From assembly GCA_013398615.1 (NCBI GenBank), contig VZSR01000514.1, positions 1,793,790 to 1,857,789 on the forward strand: 64,000 nt of DNA. Reading direction: 5' to 3'. Both the position numbers and the translations under genes were made by a program. Origin of the DNA: Brachypodius melanocephalos. Its lineage: Eukaryota; Chordata; Aves; Passeriformes; Pycnonotidae. Positions 26,501 to 36,291 of this stretch are shown in pieces (within the stretch, counting starts at the first letter, position 1; each line of letters begins with the position of its first letter). The notes under the pieces were generated by a model. It saw nothing but the letters and a program-made list of their open reading frames with translations. It ran no database searches and was not told the origin of the DNA.

Positions 26501-29500
26501 GTGAGAGTCTTTGAACTGTCAGACAGTTGAAGTATTGCATTTGTGTACCAAAATTTTGGTATATAGAGGCTACAGGAATGGTTACAAATGTTTGGATTTG
26601 GAGCAAAGGGTAGACTGGGTCAATCCATTTAGTTTATATAAAAAGGCTTTTTTTAGAAACTGAGGTATTCGGAGGTCAGTGGCCACATTCTCATTTTGGT
26701 TTGGGAAATGCAGAGAGCATCTTGAGCACTTTGTCCTTTGTTTCTCTGGAGTGAAGATCAGAGTCCCTCTGGTCATTGTGGTACAGCTGAGCAGGCTGGC
26801 CAGAGAAACTACCCAGGAACCTTCGTTTCCAGCCAAGAAAAAAAAGGGGGGAGGAATATGTGACACCTTCATTTGATAGCAGGTTTTGATAAGTTTGGTG
26901 GTAAGGCAGGTTCCAGTTGATTAGGGAAATATAGATTGCACAAGACAGGAGAGAGATTTCAGTTTGCTGTGCCAAAATACATGAGGAATTTGGATTACAA
27001 CACAGGGAGGTGAAAGTCCCCACTCAAAATGCTCAGAGACACGATTTGGCACATCCAGTTCACTTACAAACAGCCCAGTGCAGGTCTCTGAGATGGGTGA
27101 TAACGATAGATTGCCCTTTGTCCTGAGCCAGAGCAATACTCCTTTCATTCTTTCAATTCCTAAACTGTTCGCCTTTCCCCACATAGCTCTTAGCAGAGAA
27201 GACATTGCAAACAGCAGGGGATGCTGAAAACATGAAGGTATTGTAAAGGTGTGACTGGAGGAGAGAGAAGAGCAGTGGAGAGAGAAGAGCAGTTTGATGC
27301 CACAGGATAGACTGGCCATCCTGAAAATGGGCTGCGGCATTAGGAATCTCCATTTTGACTGCTTGGGAATAATGAAGAGTGGCAGAGGTGTTACAGAAAG
27401 AAAAACAGTGTTGTGATCTCTAGCGAGGGGTGACAGCCAAGCTTGTGTGTTTCTAAAGGAAGAGCTCTCCCAGCATCTTCAGATGCAAAAACTGAGCTTA
27501 AAAAAGATAGAGCTTACAGACACTGGGGGTAGGTCGAGCTGGGAGCTGCAGTTGCAGGAGACAAAAGCCTGATCTGGAGTGAATGTTCCCATTTTTTGAA
27601 GTATGTCTCAGAAGCGTTTTTTAGTGCATGCAAGTGAGAAATTTATGGAAAGGGAGAGTTATTCCACATGTTGGAGGGCGTGGGTAAAATTCAGGAAGTG
27701 GCCTTTTAAATTTCTCTTTTAAGGAGCAGTGTACATACAGTACAACAGTGCACAGAAACCAGCCATGACCACAAACAGAGCAGAAGTTAGGTTTCTTGAG
27801 GATTCAGAGAGGGAGGCTAGCTTAATTTAATTTTGGATAATTTAAGACATTGAACACAAAAATAAGTTTTAAAAACATTTTGAGACATTTATGAAAAAAG
27901 AGCATGTTTTTGTTAAACATAACAATGAAGGATTTGGGCTGGAAATTAAAGAGCAGTGCAAACAAAAGCAAAACATAGTGCTTGGGGTTTTTCTCTTCTT
28001 CTGTGGTCAATCTGCAGAGTGTCTTTTGTGTCTTGATTGTTATTTTCAAACCAAAGTGGCTGTGGGAGGCAAGCTCAATGCTATTCACAGCTCTGCTCAT
28101 TTTTGGCTAGAAGAAATGGTAACCGAAGGGTAGGAGCAATGGAGGGGGGAGCCCTGTCTCCATATTTGGTTCTTCTCCAGAGCTATACCTATTGAACATA
28201 ATCCACATTGTACGAAAGTGTGTTCAGAGTTATCCATTTCTGGCAAGGCTGTTGGAGTCACAGTGTCCCACACAAGCAGGAAGGTCAGTGTTGAAGCCTA
28301 ACACATATTTCTGCCTTGAGAGCAGTGCAGGTTTAGATCCAGGCTTTCAGATGATCTTCTCCATTAGCTTTTGGGTTCCCTGGGTTTGGATGCAGCTCTC
28401 ACACAATGGCTAACACTTGGCTCTTCTCTGCTGCAGGGTTTTGGCTGGTGTGGACCATCATCATCATCCTCAGCTGCTGTTGTGTTTGCCATCACCGCCG
28501 CACCAAGCACCGCCTCCAGGCCCAGCAGCGGCAGCACGAGATCAACCTGATCGCCTACCGGGAGGCCCATAACTACTCAGCCCTGCCCTTCTATTTCCGT
28601 ATGTACCTCACTCTGCTTTGCCTGGAGATGCTGGGGAGCATGGCAGCAACGAGTTTCCCGTGTTAGGTGGAAGGAGGGAGCAGTAATTGGCTTCAGCAAG
28701 GGGCCGTGGGCAGAGAGGAGATGGTGTTGGATGCATTTGAACCCCCTTGAGTCTGGAGTTGAACCACACCAACTACAGCACCTTCACACCCATGCCTGAG
28801 AGTGTGGTGATTCCCTGGGTGTTTTTCTGCAAAGGTTCTTAAAATACCTCATTCAGGACTTTGTGGATGTTCCTCCTTTCCAGCCTGGACTTGCTGCTGG
28901 TGGGACGGAGGTGTGGGAAGTGGCTTCACAAAATATGGTTGCACAGACTGGGAGAAAGTGGAGTCTCAGCAGAGACTCTGCTGGCTCCCACCCTGTGCTG
29001 TTGTTCCCAGGCTACACTGCTGGTGAGCAGCCCTAGGACTTTGCATGAAGGAGCTGTTGCCCACAACTCAGGGAAAGTACAATGACTTTGTGCTCTCCTT
29101 GTGTTCTGCTATGCTGTGCTAGAACAGCAAGTCTCTTTCTGACTGGAGGTACCACAGCTGAGTTTCCTCTGACAGACTGTTGAATTGCATGTATGAACTT
29201 GCTTTTCTTGTTAAATTCTGGCAGTCACCTCAGAAATCATCCCCAGCAGCCTTTTCCTCCCCAGCCCCAGGGATATGCAGTTGCACATGGAAAATTGCAG
29301 CACTATCCTTAAATGTTTCCAGTGTTTAAGTACATTCTGTCTATATAGACTATTTTGTTGCCTCTTAGGAAATAAACAAAATTTTTCATGGGTTTGAAAG
29401 GCTGTAAGTACAATAATCCAAACTCTTTTGCCAGTACTGCTGATTTACTCTGACTGCACTAGAATTGAATCCAGCATTGAAACAGCAACCAAAAGCCAGG

Positions 29501-30245
29501 ATCTCCAAGTTCCTTGAAATTGCTCATGTCTCTTCATATTTGCACAATGCTTTATGAGATGAAATCTTTGCTCTTGGAAGTGGAAATTCAGCTGAGAAGG
29601 CAGTGTTGGAGAGGGATGGGAAGTTGTTCCCTCCAGCCAACACAGGCCATCCCCCCCAGTGTGGTTTATGGGGCTGTATTGGGGTACATGGTCCAGGAAG
29701 GTTTGCCTGGTAAGTATAAAGACAGCCAGGAGATCAGGCTGCTGTTCCCAATTGTGTCCATCTCCTCCTATAATGGTGCCTTCCTCTGCCATGTTTGCTG
29801 CTTCTCTGTAACATAACACACCTCACCTGGGACAAGTTCTGGCACCCCTTTATAAAGCCTGTTGTGCTGTTCAGTGGGAAGGTGCTGGTAGGTGACAAAT
29901 GCCGTACTGATCCATATTAGTGACTTGTTTCCTGAGATAAGCTGCTCCTGAAATAACTTCTCCTCCTTTCCTCCCACTTCTAGGGTTTTTGCCAAACTAT
30001 TTGCTACCTCCCTATGAGGAAGTGGTGAACCGACCGCCGACCCCTCCACCCCCATACAGTGCCTTACATCAGCAGTGTGTCCCAGCAGGCAGCAGTAGCA
30101 CAATCCCAGACACACCCAGGACCCTGCAGCCAGCACAGAGCAGCTCTGCAGCACCCAGCAGCAATAACAGCAGTACTGACAGCACCGGGGCGCCCAGCCG
30201 TGGGGACCCTGAACCCTCCAGCACCGTGCTGGGCGAGAGAGCCGT
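8017..30245 (+). CDS. WBP1L: WW domain binding protein 1-like (WBP1L/OPAL1), short isoform, C-terminus lost in gap
   Basis: Small single-pass membrane adaptor whose PY motifs bind WW domains of NEDD4-type ubiquitin ligases; in mammals it is linked to CXCR4 signalling. Coding exons are 8017-8043, 17712-17814, 28437-28598 and 29984-30245, joining in phases 0, 1 and 1 to give 184 visible residues. Seen in the sequence: a short MPFLLGLRQ start; a cysteine-rich extracellular segment with CETGHCCGQSQCC (about residues 24-36); a membrane span beginning near residue 44 (WFWLVWTIIIILSCCC); a basic stop-transfer stretch; and the cytoplasmic PY motifs LPPYEE and PPPPYS. Human WBP1L is about 342-363 aa by isoform, so roughly the last 150 residues fall in or are deleted by the 100-N gap. 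A longer isoform using an upstream first exon is likely but not seen here. Confidence 0.93.
8534..8576. repeat. (TA)n-(GT)n compound microsatellite
   Basis: About twelve TA units pass directly into a short GT run and then a GCGTGCATGCG stretch. It is a typical compound dinucleotide repeat, probably length-polymorphic, lying 500 bases inside the WBP1L intron. Confidence 0.95.
9125..9160 (+). promoter_or_regulatory. intronic promoter/enhancer-like cluster (candidate)
   Basis: Within 36 bases there is a TGACCT nuclear-receptor half-site, an inverted CCAAT core (GATTGG, about 9,138-9,143), a C/EBP-like TTGGTGCAAT and a canonical TATAAATA (9,153-9,160). The spacing resembles a TATA promoter with initiation expected near 9,185-9,190. 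No first exon compatible in phase with WBP1L exon 2 follows, so a noncoding first exon or an enhancer are the alternatives. Confidence 0.25.
17712..17814 (+). CDS. WBP1L: WBP1L exon 2, cysteine-rich ectodomain
   Basis: 34 codons plus one base lie between a TTTTAG acceptor and a GTAAGT donor. The exon encodes the WBP1-family hallmark Cys cluster (ICETGHCCGQSQCC) followed by NYYYELW. The split Trp codon (T|GG) is completed by exon 3 at 28,437. Confidence 0.97.
17815..28436 (+). other. WBP1L: WBP1L intron (about 10.6 kb)
   Basis: Bounded by GTAAGT and CTGCAG. No coding exon or recognisable mobile element was found. A local imperfect duplication (agagaagagcagt units) sits near 27,260-27,295. Confidence 0.85.
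28437..28598 (+). CDS. WBP1L: WBP1L exon 3, transmembrane and juxtamembrane segment
   Basis: 162 bases between CTGCAG and a GTATGT donor. They encode the hydrophobic span with a run of four Ile followed by Leu-Ser and CCCVC, then HHRRTKHRLQAQQRQHE and a conserved INLIAYREAHNYSALPFYF stretch. The membrane-proximal cysteines may be palmitoylated (inference). Confidence 0.97.
29984..30245 (+). CDS. WBP1L: WBP1L exon 4, PY-motif region, truncated by assembly gap
   Basis: The exon begins after a TTCTAG acceptor and completes an Arg codon (C|GG). It encodes FLPNYLLPPYEEVVNRPP and a proline-rich PPPPYS motif, the WW-binding elements, followed by a Ser/Thr/Pro/Gln-rich low-complexity region. The frame is still open when the N run starts at 30,246. 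In human the remaining coding sequence and the 3' UTR are in this same exon. Confidence 0.93.
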
Positions 30246-30345
30246 NNNNNNNNNNNNNNNNNNNNNNNNNNNNNNNNNNNNNNNNNNNNNNNNNNNNNNN
30301 NNNNNNNNNNNNNNNNNNNNNNNNNNNNNNNNNNNNNNNNNNNNN
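30246..30345. other. assembly gap (100 N)
   Basis: Exactly 100 ambiguous bases, the usual placeholder for a gap of unknown size. It falls inside the last WBP1L coding exon, so the true missing length is probably several hundred bases of GC-rich coding sequence. Confidence 0.99.
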
Positions 30346-31625
30346 ACAGGAGGAAAAGGTGATACAACCTTCTTTTTTTTTGTTTTTTGTTTTTTTTTTG
30401 TCTTTCTCCCCTCCAGTATAATATGGGGACTAGACCTCAAAGGCCCAGCTTGTGGGGGACGGGTCACTCTGGGTTTTGTTAATCGTATCTGCCCTGCTCC
30501 ATGGAGCAGGGACTGATATTTCTCAATGAGACCTTCTGAAAAATGGAATTTTTCCAATGGTGATTTTGGTGATGGTTATTACGAGTTTGTTGGTTTTTGT
30601 TTTCCGAAACACTGCTTTATCTTGCAATCAGTAAAACTCAGCAAATCTCATCCTGGGAGGATACCAGATCACCATAAGGCTTCAACCTCCAGGTGTCTTC
30701 CCAGAAGCGAGCAGCTTCTGACAGTGCCGGCAGTCAGTAGCCCAAGAGCCAAGAGTTCTGGTTTGATATCGTGCTCTTGAGGCATTGGGGATCTATTTTC
30801 ATCTTTTTTCCTTTTTTTTTTTTTTTTTTTTTCTTTCTTGATGTTAAGTTTCCCTGAAGCTGGTGAATGCTCAAACACATCAGCCCTATAATCTCTGGTG
30901 CTTCAGTGTTTAAGACAGCAGGTAGGAAATTTCCCACTTGAAGCTGGTGACTGAAGGACCAGTTTCTTCTAGAAGGAGTGTTAGTCTACCTTAGGCAGTT
31001 TGAAGAGAAAGGGTTTGCAGAAATTTGCCTTTATGTGTCATTTTTAAACACAAGTGTGTTCCTTCAATGCCTCCAAGAGCACAGTTAGCAGTAGAATCCA
31101 GGCAGCTGGGCTGCCTTCCAAGTACTGTGGTCTCCAAATGACCTTTTTCTGGTGTGCTGCAAAAGGGCTTGGCTTTATTTTTGTCCTTTTTTTGCACCCC
31201 GATAGCAGCACACTGGAGTTCAGATGACAAAAGAACAGGGCTCTCCTTGGCCAGCGTGCCTTTAAGCTTTAGCGATGCATGTTGAACAAATGGAGACGAG
31301 AGCTCCGTCCATTGCGAAAGGGATGATTTACCCTGTAGATGTGGAAGACCTGTGCAGTATTTTTTTTTTTTTATCCAAAAGTTTGGTGCGATTCTAATGA
31401 TGACCACTTAAAGAAATGAATGTTTGTTTTCTTTCTCTCTCTCTTTTTTTTTTTTTTTTTTTTTAATGGTGGCAACTGGCTACTGTATAATGTCTGTGAG
31501 CGTGTGTGTGTGACTGCAATCCATGCATGCAAGTCCTACTGGTAATATGAAAACCTGCTGTAAGACTGCAAGAAAATTTACTGTAGCTTTGCTTTAATAA
31601 ACAGTAGAGATTTTTGTTAGTAACA
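30346..31625 (+). other. WBP1L: probable WBP1L 3' UTR
   Basis: Sequence after the gap does not resemble the expected WBP1L C-terminus. It has T runs (about 30,371-30,400 and 30,808-30,832; also 31,443-31,464) and no credible open frame. An AATAAA lies at its far end. The extent is inferred from the gap position and that signal. Confidence 0.55.
31596..31601 (+). terminator. WBP1L: AATAAA polyadenylation signal, candidate for WBP1L
   Basis: Canonical hexamer in TTTAATAAACAG, followed within 20 bases by a T/G-rich GATTTTTGTTAG element. It is about 1.3 kb past the gap. Another hexamer at 32,704-32,709 could serve as a distal site. Confidence 0.45.
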
Positions 31626-33615
31626 ACCTGAAGGAAGAAAAAAAGAAAAAAAAAAAAAAAGGAAGAGCTGAAACTAACATTCCCTAGAGTGCTCATGTGG
31701 AAGAGAGCACAGTTCAGACTATGTAACTTGTTCTCGAGATTTCTCCCTGTCCCTTTTATAATTATGGTCATCCAGATCATTACTGTTATGAGGAAAAAAA
31801 AAAATTGAAACCTGAACTCAGACATACTCAGATCTGATTGATGGAAAACCAAAATCAGTTTTAACTAAGGTGGAAACCAAAATATAATGCCTTTTCTGAT
31901 AACTTGTCCATGTGTATGTGTATCATTTTGCGAGCTAAGAACAAGATCTGTCTTTAGTTTGTGGATTTGTTTTGTTATTCTACCTCGAAGTGTGTTGGCA
32001 CTGGCTGGCTACAGAGCAAGGGAAATGCTGCTTATGCCAATGTTTTACCTGCATGTTTGAGGAGAGCACCCTTACCTTACAGGGTTTGGAAGAATCTAAC
32101 TCCTTTGCCCATCACAGCCTTTCTGTTCCCTCAGAACAGCTGATAAAGACAGCTCTTCAGTTTATGTCTTAGGGTGCTCTTAAAAATGAAGGACTTTGAT
32201 TTGGATTCAAGAGACCTCATTCCTGAATGTCTGGAGCCTGGATACCTGGACAAGTGGTAAGAGAGAGGCTGCACGTGCCCTAGAGCCTGGGGGCTGGTCA
32301 CTTCCAGCTGTGTACACTGACCACATGTACTTTTGGAGAAGATAATTAAAGATCCCCAGTGCCACCCCCAGGAATTATGTATGTATTGGCACCTGGTTTT
32401 GTTCCTTGCACCACAGAGGAAGCTAAAAAATCACATCAGTCTGTAAGGAATGAGGTTTACTGCTCTAAGTCCTGGGGATGAACCTGCGCTAATGGGAGAC
32501 CCTTTGCCAATATTTCTGTGGCATAAGGAATCCCCATATTTGCTTTCCAGCCATCCCACTAAGGGCAGGGGAATCCTCTGGACATGAAGGTAAGTACCAG
32601 TAAGCTAAGCTGATGTTTCTAATTCTAAAAAGTCAGGAAGAAGCAGTGGTGTACCTCTTTTATGACTTCAGGAGGTTTTTTGGGCATTTAGAGACCATAA
32701 AGAAATAAAGGGGGCACAGACCACATCTCTTCAGCTTACAAGTGCCTGAAGAGCAGGACTGTTAATGGCTTTCAGTGCTTTAGGATTTTAGACCTGCAGC
32801 CAAAGGGCAGCTGGTATGGGGAGAAGGAGTGGTGCAGGACAGGAGATAGGGCAGGTAAGCTCCATGGACATAGCCTGGCTGGTGCCTCTTCTGGAGGCCA
32901 AAAACTGGGGGCAGGTGAAGAGCACAGTGTGGTGGCTCAGTGAGAGTGTCCTGTGAGCACGACGGGGGCTCCTGAGATCAGTGGATACTGCAGCATCTCC
33001 TTGGTGTTCCCAAGGGACTCTTCAGCTCTGCGATGATGCAAATTCATCATCTGGGAGCACTGGTGTGATCTTCCTGCCACATATCGTTGCATGTTTGTAC
33101 AACCCTGTGGATGGGTGTTGGCTGAAGATGGAGGAGGAGGGAGTTGTGTCTTGATACTTGGTGGCAGCCTGCGGTGAGAGCTCTGCCTGCCTAACTGGAG
33201 GCTAAGGAAAGCCGAGGTGCAGTTAAGCCTCTGTGTTACACAGCCATCAAAAGCTTCCTGGGGCAGGAAGCCTGGAGAGAAGCAGGATGAGTGGCTCCAG
33301 TGCCAGCATGAGGCTGTTCTGCTGAGCGATGGGGGTTTGGGGCCCCCTGGGCACCCCTTACCCTTTGGGGATGTGAGTCAGTGGTTCTGAGTTCCTGCTC
33401 TGCACACAGCCGTATGTCCCTGGTTCTCTGTATGCCCTGTCTGGGCTCATCCCAGCCTGACCTGCTGCTGGCAGAGTTTGGCAGGGACCTTGGGGCACAG
33501 TCCAGCTCCAGTGAATAAACTTTGCTATCCTGACTGAGTGGTTCTACCCGAAGGCTGCTGCTGCCTGGCCTCCCATCACCACCTCTGCAACACATCCCAG
33601 GGAGGGTTTAGCCGC

Positions 33616-33730
33616 TGGTTTTTTGGGGTGGGTTTTTTTGGTTTTTTGGGGTTGGTTGATTTTTTAGGTTTTTTTTTTAATGGTTTTTTGGGGGTTTTTT
33701 TTGTTTGTTTGTTTGTTTGTTCCTTTGGTT
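33616..33730 (+). repeat. T/G-only tract with (TTTG)n
   Basis: A run of T and G blocks on the plus strand ends in five GTTT units (about 33,701-33,720). It is similar in character to the tract at 7,502-7,745. No coding meaning. Confidence 0.85.
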
Positions 33731-35090
33731 TATATAGGAGAAGCCTGGATCAGGCCGGGAGGGGGAGCAGACAGGCAGACCCTGGCTCAGGCAAGCCCCA
33801 CAGCATCCCACAGTGGGCAGCCTGGGAAGGCCAGGATGAGTTGTCTCTTCGTCAGAGCTGGTTCCCCCCATCCTTGCGGCACAGATCTGTTTTTATCAGA
33901 TGGGATGCGTGCCCACTGCGAGGCTGTCGCGACGGTGGTGCAAGCGCTGCAGTCTCTGTGCCGGAGGGTCACAAGCTGCCGGCTTCTTTCTCGGTTTGTT
34001 TTCGGCCGGCAAACAGCTGTGTCCTGAGGTCTGTGCTTACTCAGCTCTCCTGGCACCATGCCCGCTGCAGAGCCCGCAGGTATTCCAAGCGTCTCCTGCT
34101 CCTCCTGGGCTGGCCATCACTCTCCGGCAGTCCATGGTCAGCTGGTGCCTGGTGCAAAGAGAAGCCTCTCAAACTTGGAGGGCTTCTGAGCTGAGCCGAG
34201 CCCTGTGGCGCAGCTGGGTCAGCCAGGGGCAGTGAGGGTGACTGTGCCCCCCAAAATGAGTTTGTGCAATGGAAAGGCTCAGGCTTGCTCTTCCCAGTGC
34301 CCTCAGCAAGCTGCACATCTGGTTCATGGCGTACCCAAGAAACAGTGTGGGAACAGCCATGAATGAAAAACCTTCATTGTTTCTATCATCACCAGTTCCT
34401 CCCTTGCAGACCCCATTTGCCTCAGGGAGCTGGAGCCAGTGGCCCAGGTGAAGCTTTCTGCTGTGGCCAGGGGTTTGGGTGCAGCAGCACAGCCCCGGAG
34501 CAGCTGTCAGGATAGAAATACCAGCCGGGTGATTCAGCAGTGCCTCTGCCCGCTCGCAGAGCAGGGAGCAGCCGTGCCGGGGGCTGTTTACCAGCTCACA
34601 AAGTGCCAGGCAGCTGCTTCTGGGCACTGAATTTCCCCAGCAGCATCTTCTGGTGGAGAGGAGGAGGGCTGAGTGAGGGGCGAGACACCCTGCAGCACCC
34701 AGCTTGGGCTGCTGGGATTTGCAGCACGTGCCGGTCTCCCAGCCTAGGACAGCACGTGCCAGCGCTGGCAAATGGGGAAGGTGGATTGAAAGAGGCTGTG
34801 GCTGGAGGCATTCCCCAGGTTAGAAACATCCCTGGTTCAAAGGTCCCCACACCTGCCCCAAGGTGCATGCTGGCTTTCAGCACATCTATGGATGCACTGG
34901 CAAACAGCAACGTGTCGGCCCCGTGACTCTGGTGAGGAGAAAATCCTTTCCCTTACCAAGGGCAAATTCAAATGCCTTGGCAAAGGGGCACAAATGTGCT
35001 GGAGGTCCTGTTGATGCTCCTGGAGGCATCATAATGCTAGAGAAGACTGAAGTGGAGCCTCCCTGCCAGTGACAGGATCTGGGGCAGGGG

Positions 35091-35136
35091 AAGGACAAGG
35101 CTGGCGTGGAGGGAAGGACAAGGCTGGCATGGAGGT
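35091..35136. repeat. two-copy 23-bp tandem duplication
   Basis: AAGGACAAGGCTGGCGTGGA and its following three bases are repeated immediately, with a G-to-A change inside and one terminal change. It lies in GC-rich intergenic DNA. Confidence 0.85.
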
Positions 35137-36203
35137 GCCAATCCCCAGGGAAGCCCAGAGCATCGTGTTTAGGCAAGTTTTCCCAAAGCCTGTTCTGAGT
35201 CCCGTCCCCATTCACTCATACAGCTTCAGTGTGTCATAGCAGAAGGGAGGGATTGGAAACCCAGTGGCACCCCTGGTGTGATGGAAACAGGCAGGAAAGC
35301 AGAAAGGTATGTGGGGCTCAGCCCTCAGAAGCCATCAGAAACTCTGCAGCAGCAGTGGGGCTGGGCTCCTGCTGTGCTCCCTCTGCCCAGCTTCTGGTAG
35401 GTCAGCTGTTCAAAGCAGCCTGAGGATTGCCCTGGGGACAGGTATGTCCATGGCAGTTCTTCCTCCAGCTCCTCCCTACCACTCTAAGCCCCCAGGAAAA
35501 TGGACTGGGAGGAGGGAGGATGCTCCTGGTGCTGTGCCAGGCTGCAAATACATTGCCTTCATCATCACCCTTGTGCCACAGGCTGACAGGACCCATTTGA
35601 AATTGGATGCCGGTGTTGAAGGGGCTGCATGAAAGCCAAGTGCTGGGGGTTTGAAAGAACTCGTACACACTGAGCAGGAGGTTCACTCGTGGGGAAGTTT
35701 ATGTCTGTTTTCCTGCCTGCTGGCAAGAGAGAGGGCAAGGGGAAAATGAGGGAGTGTGCAGGGCTGGGGTGTCACATTGTGCTGGGGCGCTGTGGGTCTT
35801 TCCCCTCTGCCTTGGCTACTTTCCCTCCAGGGGCCCTGAGCCATAGCTGTGCAGCTATTTAGTTAAATATTAAGAGCTCAAGTAATAGAGAACCAGAAAC
35901 CTAATTACACGCTGCCCTCCATGGCACAGTAGTTTTTGGCAAAAGCAAAGCAAACACGGCCCCTTGCGTTACAGGAAGGTTGTGCTGCTGCTGCTGCTGC
36001 AGCGATGGCCAAAATCCAGCCAGACAGTGAGCACTCAGGACAGTGAGCAGGCAGGAGCTACCACGCTGCTGCAGAGAGGCCACAACTCCCAACGGACCCC
36101 AGTGCTCCCAGCAAGTTGTGGGGCCACCATACACCTCACGCTTAACCCTGTCCTCCATCTCCTGCCCAAAAAATAGCCGGAGCCAGGCTGTGTTGGGAAC
36201 AGC

Positions 36204-36209
36204 TTTATC
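36204..36209 (-). terminator. CYP17A1: variant polyadenylation signal GATAAA, candidate for CYP17A1
   Basis: On the minus strand AGATAAAGC occurs about 85 bases after the CYP17A1 stop codon, and no canonical AATAAA is visible close by. GATAAA is a weak known variant. A short 3' UTR would fit the mammalian gene, but this is only a candidate. Confidence 0.25.
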
Positions 36210-36291
36210 TGGATAACCCCCCATCCATGGGGCAGCCTCTGTGCTCTCACCCCCCCCCCCACCCCTGCCTGGGATTCAGGGCTCCTCCCCA

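Larger units (their letters stand above)
31660..36200. other. intergenic region between convergent WBP1L and CYP17A1
   Basis: No gene recognised. Base composition rises from AT-rich to GC-rich toward CYP17A1. Contents are a T/G tract with (TTTG)n at 33,616-33,730, a two-copy 23-bp duplication at 35,091-35,136 and six CTG/CTGC-type triplets near 35,980-36,001. The long open frames here (for example about 33.5-34.8 kb, both strands) are by-products of GC content with no domain resemblance. Confidence 0.7.

Noticed and set aside
28406..28436. In-frame ATG upstream of WBP1L exon 3 that would give a MANTWLFSAA start
   Set aside because: These bases form the polypyrimidine tract and CTGCAG acceptor of the intron; the family sequence joins exon 2 to 28,437 exactly.
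32704..32709. AATAAA as the main WBP1L poly(A) signal
   Set aside because: It lies more than 1 kb beyond a better-placed hexamer at 31,596; kept only as a possible distal site.
33538..34771. Long open frames (about 200 codons) on both strands between WBP1L and CYP17A1
   Set aside because: GC-rich composition, no recognisable domain, no conserved splice structure and overlapping frames on opposite strands.
35979..36003. CTG triplet run as an expandable repeat
   Set aside because: Only about six units in intergenic DNA; unremarkable length.
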